Assembly (NCBI GenBank): GCA_013400975.1
Contig: WBMZ01008683.1
Coordinates: 124,001 to 188,000, forward strand
Source: Atrichornis clamosus
Taxonomy: Eukaryota; Chordata; Aves; Passeriformes; Menuridae
Length of the DNA: 64,000 bases
Direction: 5' to 3'
Of the stretch, positions 41,437 through 54,420 are shown in pieces (the stretch's first letter is position 1; each line of letters begins with the position of its first letter). Both the position numbers and the translations under genes were made by a program. Under the pieces are notes generated by a model. It was not told where the DNA came from, did not search any database, and saw only the letters and a program-made list of their open reading frames with translations.

Positions 41437-41458
41437 AGGCCAGGGATATCCCTGGCCT
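41437..41458. other. 22-bp perfect palindrome
   Basis: The sequence aggccagggat is followed directly by its exact reverse complement, with no spacer. It is GC-rich at the arms and stands in AT-rich DNA. An 11-bp zero-loop match is unlikely by chance in 64 kb. It could be a dimeric protein-binding site or a relic of a small inverted duplication. Confidence 0.85.
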
Positions 41459-43714
41459 GTGGAGATGAGGTGAACAAATCCAATGAATACATACTGATAT
41501 TTCAATAGTTGCTATTTCCGTTAAAAAATACAGAAATCTGTTAGTGAGTGTTGTACTGCTGTGTTATACTTCTCATTGTAAGGCTAAAAAAGCACACTTC
41601 TGCCATTCTGAAACTTTAAACAGTCTCTGAACAGGAAATGTAACTAAAAGTTTTATATCCGGTAGCACAAATGACAGCATCACAGTACCAAAGAACACTA
41701 AACTTTACAGTTTTATATCCATAATGAGTGATTTCCGCAGTCCCAGAAAATATATTAGAATTATTCGCTGTGTTTGATATATTCCAGAAATGGTGATAGG
41801 CTTCTAAGTGACTCTATGGATTGTCATCACTGAACAAGTCAGAGAAAAATCATATTAAAGAGAAATAGCAAAAAAAAATTGTTAGAATTTTAAATCTTTC
41901 CTGACTACCTGACTCTAAAGCGTTGTGCAAATAACAACAATAACCAGCATTCTTCAGCTTCTGTTTATACTTCTGGTCAGTCAGCTTTTCCTGAGATAAC
42001 TCCTCCTCACTCACTGTTTGAGAAGCATCCCTTGGTTGCCTGAGATGAATGCTATGGGGTAAGTATGATCTCCTCCTTTCTCGTAGGTCAGAACCTGAAC
42101 TTCTTAAGCTGCAGGATACTGATGCAAAGACATTTCTGTTTTGTTTAGTTCAAAACAATTCAAAACTCATGATTTTAAATCTAAATGTGTTGAGAGAAAA
42201 TAGAGGAGAGAAATTCAAACAAAAATAGGCATGCTGATAAAATATATATAATGTTTCACTAAAAGGCTTTCTTCCTGTTGTAAAGTAAGATAACCACGGT
42301 TTTATGGGCAGCTGGTAGCCCATATGCCAGAACTACCAGATTTGAGTAAAGGAATTTGGACTAATCTAGTAAGTGTGTTATGGGAGAAATGGGGGGAGGT
42401 TCTGTAGCATTTTATTATATCAAGTGAAATGCCAAGAAATGCCGCTATTTTGGCCTGACCTGAACACATCACTGGGAAAAAAGGGACCCTGACCATATGA
42501 AACTTGATTTCCACCAAACCATGTATCATTTTTTCCTCTTCACTCCTTTTGCCAGGCACAGATTATTTCCTTTCTTGTAACTCACAGGACTTTGGGTTCT
42601 TTTTGCTCTTTCTGTTTGTTTTCTTTTTATTGTATTTAAGGTGTTAGGGGCTTTTTTCCCATTTGAAATATAGAAACAAAGGTACTTAGACATGCCATTT
42701 TTGAAGAAATAGATTAGCTTCTTATAAAATCCATGGTTTATAATAAAACCTTTCTGTACTAATGATTATCTTTGTGCAGATACGTTTGGGTTACAAGTTT
42801 TCTTTCTATCCCTCCTCTTCCTGCAGGAGTTCCCTTCAGCATATACCCACAAATCTGACTTCCCTCTGTAGTCATCAGCCTGTATTCTAATGTGCTTAGA
42901 AAGGTATTTGCAAATAATTAAAAAGTTATCTAAATGTCAGAATATAAAATATGATTAATTGTTGTTCTGAAAAGAAATTATAAATTGATATGTAGATTTC
43001 TCTCTACTGTATAATTAAAATTTAAATTATGAAACTGAGGCTTGAGAGTAAAGGAAATGTTTTCAAAAGCAGCTTAGTCAGTCACCAAGAGATTGCACAT
43101 AGCAGGCAAACTTACCATAAAATAAATTTACTACACCTTCATCACATATCTTGTGAAGTCAATCATTCTCTCTTGGACACTGATTTAAAGCACTGTGTTG
43201 ATGAGATCTTTTGAGTAGGATTCACTGGTGCAGGGGAAAAAGACCTGAGCAAATCACAAAGCCTGATTTGCTGATCTGCCTGAAGGTTTCCCTGCTAGTA
43301 CCAAAGGTGCAGGTGAGATGATAGTGATGATGGAGAAACTTGGTAAAAAATATCTGGTTTTGAGAGGGCCAAAAAGTCAATGACAAATACTGAACTGAAT
43401 GGTCAGAATGTTTTTATTCCCTTGTGAATAAACCACAGAGCTTCCTTTCAAAGCGTGCCCAGTTGGAGAAGTTATCATCATTACTACTGGTACACTGAGT
43501 ACAGGCAAAGAGAGCAGAGAATGTAGTGAGCATCAAGACAAAGTATGGTGCAAAGCAGGGATTATACCCACCTACTGTTGCATATTAAATTATAAGAGTA
43601 GAAAAAAAAGAAACCAGAAGAAGCAAAGAGGAATCGAGAACTTCTGTTTTATTTGTGAGGAAGCAGAATCAATGCACATTTCTGTGTGCTAGAAATATTT
43701 AGGATATATTTATA

Positions 43715-43960
43715 CTGGAAATCATTAAGCCATCAAGCCTGTGTTTGATCTGCAAGCAAACAGAAATCTAATTAGAGTCAGGTAATTCTTGGTTATCCTA
43801 ATTGGAAGAAGCATTTTAATGAGACAGCTATAAAGTATCATGAAAACAAATGGCATTAGATTGTACATAGACCTGATAAACAGTGATGCTATAAGCCAAG
43901 GTTCCTCTTTGGAGTGGCTGCAAATATTTAAAAGGGCAAAAAAAGGACCAGCAAAGCGTG
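43715..43960. promoter_or_regulatory. Candidate conserved non-coding element with clustered TAAT sites
   Basis: Several homeodomain-type cores occur in under 60 bases: taattag (43769), taatt (43783), taattgg (43799) and taatga (about 43817). The surrounding unique, non-repetitive sequence also has a tgcaaatattt near 43919. An 81-codon minus-strand frame here has no known match. This is inference from motif density only. Confidence 0.22.
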
Positions 43961-46900
43961 AGACAGTCATGTGCTAGACCTTAGCAGGGAGTCAAAGGAG
44001 CTGCCTTGGGGAGCAGGAACAACTGGGAAGTCAGACACAGAAACTGTTAGCAAACTGTCTGTTGTTGTTTATTCATGAAGTATTCACTGAAAAAGATTTT
44101 GTACTACCTGACCAGAAAACAAAACAAAGAACCCCAAAACATTCTCAGCCACTAATTAAATCATTCATGTAACAATCAATCATACAAGGTTTCAAAATTC
44201 TGGCTCACTGCTTGGGTCAGGGAGCAATAATAAAGCCTCTTGGTAAGAACTACCTGATTTGGAGAAGTCTAGAATACCAGTTCAAAGATTTTAAAAGAAA
44301 ATGTTAATGTAAGGCATTATCAAACTCAGTAATGTGAAGCTCGCCATAAAGCACCTCAGCAAGCCCAAGGCTGCCTTAGCTCTGAAGACAAACCACAGTC
44401 TGTTGCCAAAAGAAAGGGAAGATAAACTGAGGTTGCAGGTACTGCTCTACCCATCCGTGGTTGGTGAAAAAGAGGAATGCAGAAAAGGAGAAAAAGTAGA
44501 TCGGGATCTGTCATCTCTTAAGCAGAAGGAAGAGCATAACCCATTTAAAACCAAAATAGAACATGCTCTCTCTCCTTACTAGCTCTGCTTTGTTAATATT
44601 AGGCCAAATTGCAAAATTAAATTGTTTAATTTTCTTCTGGATCAGGCAAATTATTTACTAAACAATGTCAGGAGTTGAATCCATAGTTCCAAGGGCAAGA
44701 GAGATCCAAGTTGATGCCCACCTAACAGTATTCAGTTTGTAGCCCTTGGCCATCAATATTCTGTGGAAAAGACTCAGTGTGGAAGCCAGTTGCCATGTGG
44801 AGATGATTTCAAAGGAATTCTCTGAGAATACCTTCCACAGATAATACTTACAGTGCTCTGTATTATTCCTTATACTTTAATAACTCTGGGTTTCATCTAG
44901 AAGTTCACCATTGTCTCAGTGGCCTGACACAAAGTCTTGAAATCCATTATATAAGAGAATTATTCAGAAAACTACAAACCTGAAATTTTGTGAGCAATCA
45001 AGAAGCACCATCTGTAACATTCTGTTCAAAGCATATTATAAGAAAAAACTGTTGAGGTGATATATCTATTGTTTTGATATTCAAAAACATATGATGAACC
45101 CAAATGCCAAACTAGGTATTTAATGAATCATTCTGTTTTATTATACACACGTAAAAAATATGAAAATGAAGGCTGTAAGAGGGCAGCAGTTTTAATAATT
45201 TCCAAAAACACCTTTTCTGTTTAACATTTGAAGTCTTTTAGTGCTTTTATATTTTCTAGCAGCCTATTTTTATCCCTTGTATTATTCATGTGGACGTAAG
45301 CTGAGACATGCTTACTAGCAACGTATGTGTGCTCATCTTCAAGGATTAGCAAGAAAAAAGTTAAAAATAATAGGGAAATGGGACCTGCAGCACAGAGGAA
45401 AAATTACAGAAGAATTAGATAAGTTCAGGTAAATGCCATTTTTCTAAATGAATCCTATCCCCTCAAACTTCAAGTCAGTTGTTTTCTCAGAAGCTGTTCA
45501 ATCAATCCTAGACAAGCTATTTGTTTGGGTTATTTTTAACATTACCCTAATGCTAAACACAGTCAGATGTCAAAATGAAATTGAGGTGGAGATAAGGAAG
45601 AGAAAGAAATCTGATCAAATAAATAAATTTTGTAAAATAAATAAATTTGGTAATAGAATAATTGTATATTCATTACCCCTGCTGCCAGGCTGAAATCTGT
45701 AGGGCTCTCGGACCTCAAACCAATGTAAACAGATGTTTGCTTTCAAGCCAATTTACTTTGAAAACATACAGGTTTAAACAACATGGGCAACAATTTGGTT
45801 AAAACACCCACCTAATATATTCTGAATGCTGAGTGTATTTAAAGATTCAGTCTGAACATAACCCTGGATGCTGTGAAAGGGACGAGATTGGACAGTGAAA
45901 AATTTGCATTACAGGGAAAAGGTAAGGATGGCCGGAGGAGTAACTAGCACATGCAGGCTAGAATCCAAAGAGTCCTCTCTTTACCTTCTATCACTGCTAG
46001 AAACAGCTTCAAGACTCTTTTATTTTCCACAATCCAGTGTCCTTTGTTATTTTTACAGTCAAGAGCAAGCCTGCATCTTGGCAAATAGGATTTGTGTTTT
46101 TACAACCGCAGCCATTCTTTAGAAAGAACTTAAAGCTGGCAACAATCAGGGCTCCTTTAGGTTGCTGGTTGAAAAATCAGATTCATCATTGAGGTAGATC
46201 TTGCTACATTTATCTCAGTCTGTACTTATGAAGCCCTTGTTACAAGAAAGTTTTCTTCATCTCATTATTTTCCTTCCTCTTTGGTCATCTCTTTAGGGCA
46301 GGTAAATTCATGCTTTCCATACTACTTTTTCCAATACTTTTCCAGTCCATGTATTTTTCTACTAAAGTATTAAGGCAGTAAAATAAGAAAATCTTTGTTT
46401 CCTCATCTCAAGCACTGGGGAAGCTTCTTAATGCTGCCAGTCTGTGGGGCTGGTGTTTGTCATGTCAGAATACATAGGCTAGAAACAAATGCAAGCCATT
46501 GTGACAAATTATTTAACCAGGAATAGTCGTGGTGGCCATATAACTCAAAGACTGGGAGGTTTCTGAGGTATAAGAAGCAGAATAGGAAGGAGTAGCTGAG
46601 TTAGAGAGAGTTGGTGGAGTCTGGGCAAAGGCAGAGCAAAAACTGAGAAACCCTTGTAAGACATGCAGAAGCAGCAGAGGATGAAGACAAGATCTAGAAG
46701 GAATGGAAGTCATTCTAAGGGGAAAAGAACAAACTGAAAGGTCACTGCATGCTGAAAGAAAGGAAACTTTACCTAGCATTGCTCAGCTTTGTTGGCAAAA
46801 AATTCCCAATATAGAGTACCATTCCTGAGATGATTTGCATATTAATTGGTCACCAAAGGTAGGAATAGGCGTGAAAGCTGTATTAATGATAGAACACTAC

Positions 46901-49899
46901 TGACATCTCTCCATAATTAACATTTTCATTATACTATATATCCATAGTAACCTGTTGTCAACTGCTTTTTCCTGTAGTGTGAGATATTACCCTCTCGTTT
47001 CTTTTAATATAAAAGTGGCCAAGAGATTCATTATCACTGTTTATTATCATTATTCCTAATGATATGGTGAGGTATTACCCATGGCATTTTACTGCATGTC
47101 TGCTTAAGTAGATTTGTATTTGCAGCAAGGTCCTGTTTAGACATTGAATGAACCCAGCAGTCATGTTTAATAAGTCTTATGTTCTGTCAGAAAAAGCAGC
47201 TTATTACTAATGAGATGTATTATGTTATTTAATACCCAAATAAAACTCTATTTCTCAAGTATGCACGCCTGGGGCACAAATCTGACAAACACTTAGGGAA
47301 GCAAAATGCTGTCCAAAGAGACAGTGATTAATAAAGACCAGTTGGGGGGAGTGTTGTTTCCATGTTCTAAAATACTGGCTTCACTATACTTATTTTTTGG
47401 AGTGAATCCAGTATGAGAAAACAGTGTAAGCATGCTAGGGAGAGCTTCAGGGAACTGAGGATTATTCACTGGGTCTCTGCCTACTGGTTGAAATGCTGAC
47501 ATCTTACATGGATATGTTGCTGGAAACAAGAAGAAAACTTTGCTTAGTTACTTAGTTAAGTGATGTCTTTGATGCTTCTTTAGCTGGGGTTGAAGCATAA
47601 ATAAGAATTATGTTGAACTAGCATTACATTTTGCATTTCATTTGTATAACATTTTAGCCTGGCCCCACACTATGGATATGGCCCTTACTCAAAGATAATT
47701 TGGATCATTCAATTAACACCATTTTTCACAAATGGAACAAAACACTATGGAACAAAAACAATAATTGCTTTCATTCTGCTGGGATAGTAGTGGTAAAACC
47801 TACAACCTGGTATGTCTATACAAAGACCTCACCCAGCTTTCTCACACCGTGGAACAGTCACATCTACAGAAATGACGGTACTTTTTGGTAAGACACAACC
47901 ACCTAGTCTCCCCTTGCTTTTTTCCATAAAAGTAGAAGTTCCTGTATTATAGAAGTTCCTTATTGGTTCAGAGACCCCAACAGTGACCAGGAATGGATGC
48001 CTAAGGAAGTGAGTTCTATGCACAGAAGGTTCTCTGAGTAGTTTACTTCACCCTTCCTGCTTCTGCTCCATTTTAGTTAAAGTTCACCTCAACACACCTG
48101 CCAACTGTCCAGAAAACATAGGAAAACCCCCACCACAGAGGAGTCAGAATACAGTAGAAATATTTTGGGAGAAATACCTGGTTGGTGTAATTACTGATAA
48201 TATTTATTTTCAGATTACTTCCATGTTAAAGGAAAAAGTCCTACAGAAATTGAAAGAAACATTTTTGTTATCTATTCTATCGCAGTTATCAAAAAATTAA
48301 CAAAGATAGGAAAATATTATAAGCTACCTTAAAATAATATGAATATGCATAATTCTATTTCATTCTTCTACAGCAAATTCCACTTAAAATAGTACATGAA
48401 GGTTTGTAACTTTGTGGTTTTTTCCTATATTTCCTAATTGCTTACAACTATTCAAATATGTTTAGTTATATATTTAGTTATTCTGATTAGAGATGTAGTT
48501 TAGGTTTCTCCTTGAGACTGTCCTTTTTTTTGCTCAAGGAACATTGAATTTTAACATTTATTAACCTTGTTATCTATAATCAGTATGATGGTATTGACTG
48601 ATTTAAATATTTTAATTGATATGAGAGTAATTTTAAAAATAAAAAAATTAAACCACACACTAATTTTAAAATGGCTGGCTTTTCGCTTGGCCCAATGGAA
48701 AAGAAACACAACAATTATGTCTTTCCAACACAATTGCTGTAGTCAAACATTAGGGTTATGATTTAATACACAATACGTTGTCTTTAAGTGGCTTTATAGA
48801 GGAAAAAGAGGTTTAATACTCAAGAAGTGGAATACAGTGATTATTGATCCAGTCTGGTATTGCCCAAAACTAAGAAGGAGCTGACCTTTGGACATGGAAA
48901 AGCAGTCTGGGCATTGCATAAACTCTGAGGAAAGAGTAAAGAAGGGCTTGTACCTATTTTGGTGCTTTTCATTGTTCCCAAATGAACGAATACTAATTGA
49001 GAAATGCTGTTACATATTTTATGACACTTTGAGTACATGTTCTGAAATCCCATGAGGCCTTGTTTAAATACAAATTAATCCTAAACTACACTTAATTAAC
49101 ATTGCTGAAGTTGATGTTGCTTTTTCTGTTGTAAGGAAGAATATAATATCTTAGACTTTTGCTGTTTTCAAATGTTAAAATATATGATGGAGGTGAAGAA
49201 GTGATTTCGGAGCTGAATGACTTCCTGGCAGGAGAGAATCTGACAGGATGGCATTTTACTAATTAAGAAGAGTGCTGGACTAACCAGATGGGAAAAATAC
49301 ATACTGAAACTTTTTTTCTTTCGTTAGTTCTTTTTTTTTTTTCCCACAATACAATGTAGAAATAATCAAGGACAATGAAGGGCATGCAAAGAACTGGTAA
49401 GTAAGGAAATTTGCTAGCATAAAATAAACTTAAAAAAATCAGATAATAACCAAATAAACCTGCTTTAATCAGATCAAAAATTAAGCAGGAATCAGAAGTC
49501 ACTGATCTGAGCATGACATTTCTATGCTTTAGACCCAGCCAACATAAATATACAGTGTGACTTCTGGCAAGCCAGTCAAGACTAGATCTATACAGACATT
49601 TTAGGTCCTAAATCCAGTATGTAGACATCATCATGATCTTTGAAAAAAATAAATCAAGGAATTTAAGAGATTTTTCCATCTCATTTAGAGAAAGAGGAAA
49701 TAATGCAAACAACCCCAATGCTAGGGACAAAATAAGAAATGTGCTTTAAAAAATGCCGACATTCTAAGTAACAGTAAGAAGGTTTTTCTAGCTACTTTAA
49801 GCTCAATAAAGTTACCGAGGAGTGTAAAAAAATGTAAAAAAAATTACAAAATCACAAAAATCAAAATGGGATAAATAGCAAGGCAGAAAAAAATATGTA

Positions 49900-50680
49900 T
49901 TCTGGTGATACCTTTGTAGCTAGACAAAGACAAAAGAAAGGAAGATCTGCTACTCAGTGGAGAAAAAATGTTATTAGAGGTGATATCAAAAAAATTGATA
50001 CATTTTTTACTTTTCTTCACTAGGAGGGTTGGCCTCAATCAGCTGGCTAAAATAATTAGTATCAGAGACAAGGAGAGAGAATATATGCTAGGACAATAAC
50101 TTAGATAAAATATTTTCAAACCAGCTGAGCTTGAAGAAATTCCTCTCAGAATACTTAACAGAATAAAGACATTTTGGAATCATTAGCAACAATCTTTGAG
50201 AACTTGTGGAGAACAGATGAGCTTCTAAAAGAATGAAAAAGGACAGATGTCATGTTTATCTTTAAGAGCAGAGAACAGAAGAAATCAGGAAATTACATAC
50301 TGTTCTGCCTTTCTTTCCGAGAAAAATACTGGAGCAAATAATTGAACAAGTTTGCTTAAAAGCTTAAGGTTTTGTCCTGTTTTAAGGATATAAAACAGTC
50401 AGCATGTATTTGTTGAAAACTATGGTGGAAAATCAGCTGGATCATGTTGTCCAGTTTGTTCATTGTACCTTGTGGAAAATGTGGTTCAACTGAAGAATAA
50501 TTAGAGATTTAGAAAAAAAAATCTGTAAGAAAGAACAGAAGGTCCCTTGGGAGGCTGTGAAATCTTTATCACCAATATAGATCTTCAAAACAGGCAAACA
50601 TATGTTAGAAATGGTTTAGGTAAAGCTGATGCTGCCTTTGGCAAGGATGGTGTCTTCAGAGGGCTGTTCTAGGCATCAGT
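49900..50680 (+). mobile_element. Decayed L3/CR1-clade LINE with reverse-transcriptase remnants
   Basis: A frame from 50183 reads LATIFENLWRTDELLKE, a stop, then KRTDVMFIFKSREQKKSGNY. This follows the conserved CR1/L3 reverse-transcriptase order: a 'FENSWRTGE' block, a 'W/KRA..P.FKKG' block, then 'GNYRP'. Upstream, around 50132-50160, EEIPLRILN fits the 'DEIHPRVL' block. After a frameshift, KILEQIIEQ appears at 50323-50349, and NSQHVFVEN at about 50395-50420 fits the 'SQHGFVKN' block. From about 50530 to 50680 the sequence resembles the 3' end of L3-type elements ('gaggctgtgaaatctt', 'ttagaaatggtttaggta'), so part of the body between is missing. Stops and frameshifts make it inactive. Edges are approximate and the subfamily is uncertain. 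Confidence 0.8.
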
Positions 50681-51942
50681 AAAGTAGAAAATCAGTCAGT
50701 AAAACTGATTGTCAAAAGCAGCAAAGTGGGAATGACCTACTGCCTACTGTGCCAAAAAACATGCAAACATTGTTAAAAGGAGGTTGGAACACAAAGATTG
50801 TTGTAGCCATGAGACTGAAGAACTATAATCTCTGTGATCTGTCCCAATTTGTCCATGCAAAATCTAATTTTCATCTCCAGGAGGTGTGACTAGAAAGGAT
50901 TCAGGACTACAGAGTATTACCCAGAGACAGCAGCTATACTTGAAACATTGCTTTTCAGCAAGCTCCACGTTCTGTGTAGAAAAGTTATATACCAGAGGCT
51001 GTAGCAGCCTCCATGAAGCCACTGGTACCATAACCCTAAATTCCTTTTGTGATTCTTGTCTTTAGCTACTCTACCATCTGTCACCAAAGTAGGAAGATAC
51101 AGGTTGGAAGATACAAGGGTGTCAGGCTGGACTGATAGAACCACACTTTATCAGTCCATTGCCTCTGAAGAATTTGGAGAAAAATTTAAGAACACTTCTG
51201 TAAGTCCCAGGCCATAGTGTAGATCAAATCTTTTAAAAGAGGGGTTTAGAGAGAGTTGTCAATTTGGCTGTCCTTCAGACTATGGATGGAAAGGTAAAGC
51301 CCAGTACTAGGGAAGGAGGGCCTTTGGTACTTCATTTTCTTACTCCCAACTAAGCTGACATCTACTGCTGTTTTTATCCCTCATATCAAGAGTTGTCTTT
51401 CTTTGATGTTCTTTTTGCCTGATATCCTTTTGCAATCTAAAATGCAGTTGTTACTCATTGTTAAAGGAAATTATTTTCAGTTTTGTGTAGAATTCTCCCA
51501 TTTGATTTAATACACAATAAAATGATGCAGTGCCATTCAGGAGCACTGGCAGGTGATGACACTATGACAATGGTCAAAACCTGTTCAAATAAGAGTAATT
51601 CCAAATTATACAAAGGCAGAAAGTGGTACAAGCAAAATGCCACTTTCAACATTTCATTCTAGACCCTTGGTGTGTATTTACTGAAGTGAATTGGTAATTA
51701 ATACAGACAAAGTCACGTGTAACGGCTTTTATAAGACTGTTTTGAGTTGTCCCATTCTTATTCAGACCTCTGATACAAGCCAAAATTCTCTTACATCTTT
51801 TGCTCCCAGAAAGCCAACAATAAGTGGATACAATGCTAGAAGAGCAGGTGTGTTTTCACTCAGAGGAAGCAGCTACAGATAGGAAAATGTCTTAGCAGCT
51901 GGTGTATCAGAAGACTGAAGCTGTGCCAGACGAAGTAAGTGA

Positions 51943-51972
51943 GCGTGTGTGCATGTGTGTGTGCACGCGCGT
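51943..51972. repeat. Alternating purine-pyrimidine (GT/CG) tract, Z-DNA type
   Basis: Thirty consecutive bases alternate purine and pyrimidine without a break: gcgtgtgtgcatgtgtgtgt, then gcacgcgcgt. GT and CG steps are the classic Z-DNA-forming dinucleotides, and the CG cluster is unusual in this CpG-poor stretch. Confidence 0.85.
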
Positions 51973-53227
51973 TTTGCCACTAATTATGCAAAAAGGCCCA
52001 AACCCACTGATCATGTGTTTCTCTCCCTTCTCACCAGGAATAAATCTTGAAATGTAACAGCTCTTTCAGAAACTCAGAGTTATTACCAGTGATATAATTT
52101 CTGTATCAGAACTGAGAACACACAATGAATAATCCTTTTCTTTCTTTATGTTTTGTACACTTGCTCCTGGTCTGAACTTTTATTATCATTAACTCCTGTT
52201 AGCTTCACAGACAATGTGGCTGTATTCAGCCAAGCACAGTGTCAACACATGTTGAGCTGCTGTACAGTACATGGCTTCAAGTTTTCTTTGCTTAAAGTTG
52301 GGAAAGATTTACCACAAAATTCAGCATGCACAGCTGCTGCTTTATCTTTGGTGCATGCAGATATCAAGAACTTTTAGTTAAAACTTCAGCAGCCTGGCTG
52401 CTCAATGAGTGCTCAAAAAGTTTTTGTTTCTTTGGCCATAGAACTTCACTGCAATGGTACATTTTAATATTTAGATAAACACTCATTTGAGCATCTTATG
52501 TTGTCTTGCCACTCTAATTATTCAAGCTTAGACCCACCAAACTCATATTGGAAGACTACAAATAAGAATCATGAAAAGCACATTGTTGAAGCCACAAAAC
52601 CACCTTTCCATTTATAAAAAGATTTTTAAATTAACATAAGGAGCTGGAACAACTATATCACAAAACCAAGATGACAGAGATGAATAATTCCAACATACTT
52701 TTTCACTATGCAGATAAACAGAACTATTTATTTTCAAATTCCACTATAACATACAATCAAATAACGTTGAAAAGATGTATACCAACTCCAGGTGTCGGGG
52801 AAGTTATGGATATAGTTTCAGTTGCTCTATCATCTTGTAAAAATACTTAAGGAGGACTAGTGGTTTGGTTTAAGGATTACAGAAGATCAGAGCATTTTAC
52901 TAGGTGTCTCTATGAATTTTACTTTAGGAGGAAATTTGGAAAAATGTATTCCCTTGTACAGTTTTTAAATAAGACATCATTAACTGGTGTATTCAGAGAC
53001 AGTTCAACACTGCACTAAATAAACCTCACTAAATGGTTAGATGCTGTCTCCAGCTAGTGAATGGGAACAATTCTACCCATTACTCTTTGTGAGGTCTTTT
53101 TCTCAAGATCTGTTTTCAAGCCACCAATCAAGAAGGTCACCTTGCTGTGTATTTACATAGACATACCTTCTGTTAAGCTTTGTGAGCAGTTAGAATGATA
53201 TTGTGCAGCTGATCTGTTGGTCATCAC

Positions 53228-53253
53228 AATTTGACTACAAACATAGTCAAATT
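53228..53253. other. Inverted repeat with 10-bp arms
   Basis: The arm aatttgacta pairs perfectly with tagtcaaatt around the 6-base spacer caaaca. It could form a small hairpin; about one such match is expected by chance in a window this size. Confidence 0.75.
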
Positions 53254-53494
53254 ATACACAGCGGGTTTGACAAACCAGATAAAACTCACTGATTATCTTT
53301 AATAAACTTGCTCAAAGGTTTATCTTTCAAATGGATATTCTAAAATAATATGAAATAATTCTGAATGTATTTTCCAAGATCTCTTAGAGCTTCTGCAATA
53401 GCAATGTTCCCTATCCTTCTACAGAATCCTGTCTTTTACAGGATATTGTTTAACGTAGAGAAATTCCTACACATTTGTATCAGCATGAAGTCAT

Positions 53495-53945
53495 TAACAT
53501 AAGAACATATGCCACATTGGTTCAGACCCATCTTCTCTTCAGCAGTGGCTAGAAATCAATGCCCTGGGAAGAATAAGAATAGGGCAAGCATATGTAATAC
53601 TTCCTCAGAGTCTTCTCCCAGCTGCCAGCTATTTTCAGGTCAGAGAACTTCCTGAGATTGATGCTGCCTGTCTCTTTAGTTTCCCTCAGTGAATCTCTCA
53701 AGTATTTACTTGTCCAATCTCCCCCTGAACACCAAAATTTTCACATCCTGAACAGTTCTGACAAGAAGTTCCATAGGTATACTAACACAGGTCCATTAAC
53801 GTGACGACTTTGCATCAACACCTGTCTCCTTCTTCTCCCCAAACTTTGGAATTTTATGACACTACAGAAACAAAAATAATACTGTGGAATCTGTGATCTT
53901 GCTGCACGACATAGCTCCCCTTTTTGCAGAAGACGAAAAGAGGTC
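53495..53945 (+). mobile_element. Old amniote interspersed repeat (LINE-like), diverged
   Basis: The opening 'taacataagaacatatgcca' with 'ggttcagacccatc' and 'cagcagtggctagaaat' matches a widespread amniote repeat whose copies start 'acataagaacataag', then 'gggtcagaccaaggtccatc' and 'cagtggccaatgccagat'. Further on, 'aagaagttccataggtatac' (about 53763-53783) matches its 'aaggagttccacaggttaac' block, and the following text fits its 3' part. I recall this family in turtles, crocodilians and birds but cannot name it with certainty; CR1/L2-like LINE is my best guess. A 68-codon frame on the other strand is not a gene. Confidence 0.65.
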
Positions 53946-54395
53946 ATAAAATTCCAGAAATTAAAAGTATCATTTCAAACGCATCTTCCTTGACTTCTTT
54001 CACTCTTACTCCACACTGAAAACCTTGGGATCAAAAATCACTCCATAAATAGTGCAAAGGTTCTGTATATCAATCACGTTTTCTTAAATTAAATGCTGTA
54101 TATAATGTAGTTCTATCTAAATCAGCTATTAAGATTTAACAAATTTTAACACGGAACAGAGGGAGAAGGACTGTGTAACAGTTGAAATCAAAATATCTCA
54201 CTTTTTCACAATGACAGATCTAAGGAATTAATGTTTATATGTTAAATTTCCTCAATATCTGTTTCTATGGCAAAAAGGCACTCATGCTAGAACACAAATT
54301 TTTCAAGGTAAATGTTTTCCCTGCATTGTTCTACACAACTCAGTTTCAACTATAGAGTGGTTTGAGAGGGAAGTAGGGAGAGACATGATTATGAT

Positions 54396-54420
54396 GAACC
54401 TTAAGCAGAGCTTAAGGTTC
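54396..54420. other. Inverted repeat with 10-bp arms, 5-base loop
   Basis: gaaccttaag and cttaaggttc are exact reverse complements around cagag. It is a compact hairpin in AT-rich unique DNA; no polyadenylation or RNA-gene context was seen, so function is unknown. Confidence 0.75.

Larger units (their letters stand above)
41030..49899. other. Intergenic, no gene seen
   Basis: AT-rich unique sequence with a G9 run near 41299, the 22-bp palindrome at 41437-41458 and a TAAT-motif cluster at 43715-43960. Small duplicated 'aaataaataaatttt' units occur at about 45617-45650. Open frames stay under 90 codons and are unrecognisable. Confidence 0.65.
50681..53494. other. Intergenic, no gene seen
   Basis: Unique AT-rich sequence between two old repeats. 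Apart from the alternating GT/CG tract at 51943-51972 and the 10-bp-arm inverted repeat at 53228-53253, nothing stands out. Short frames (60-75 codons) are not recognisable. Confidence 0.65.
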
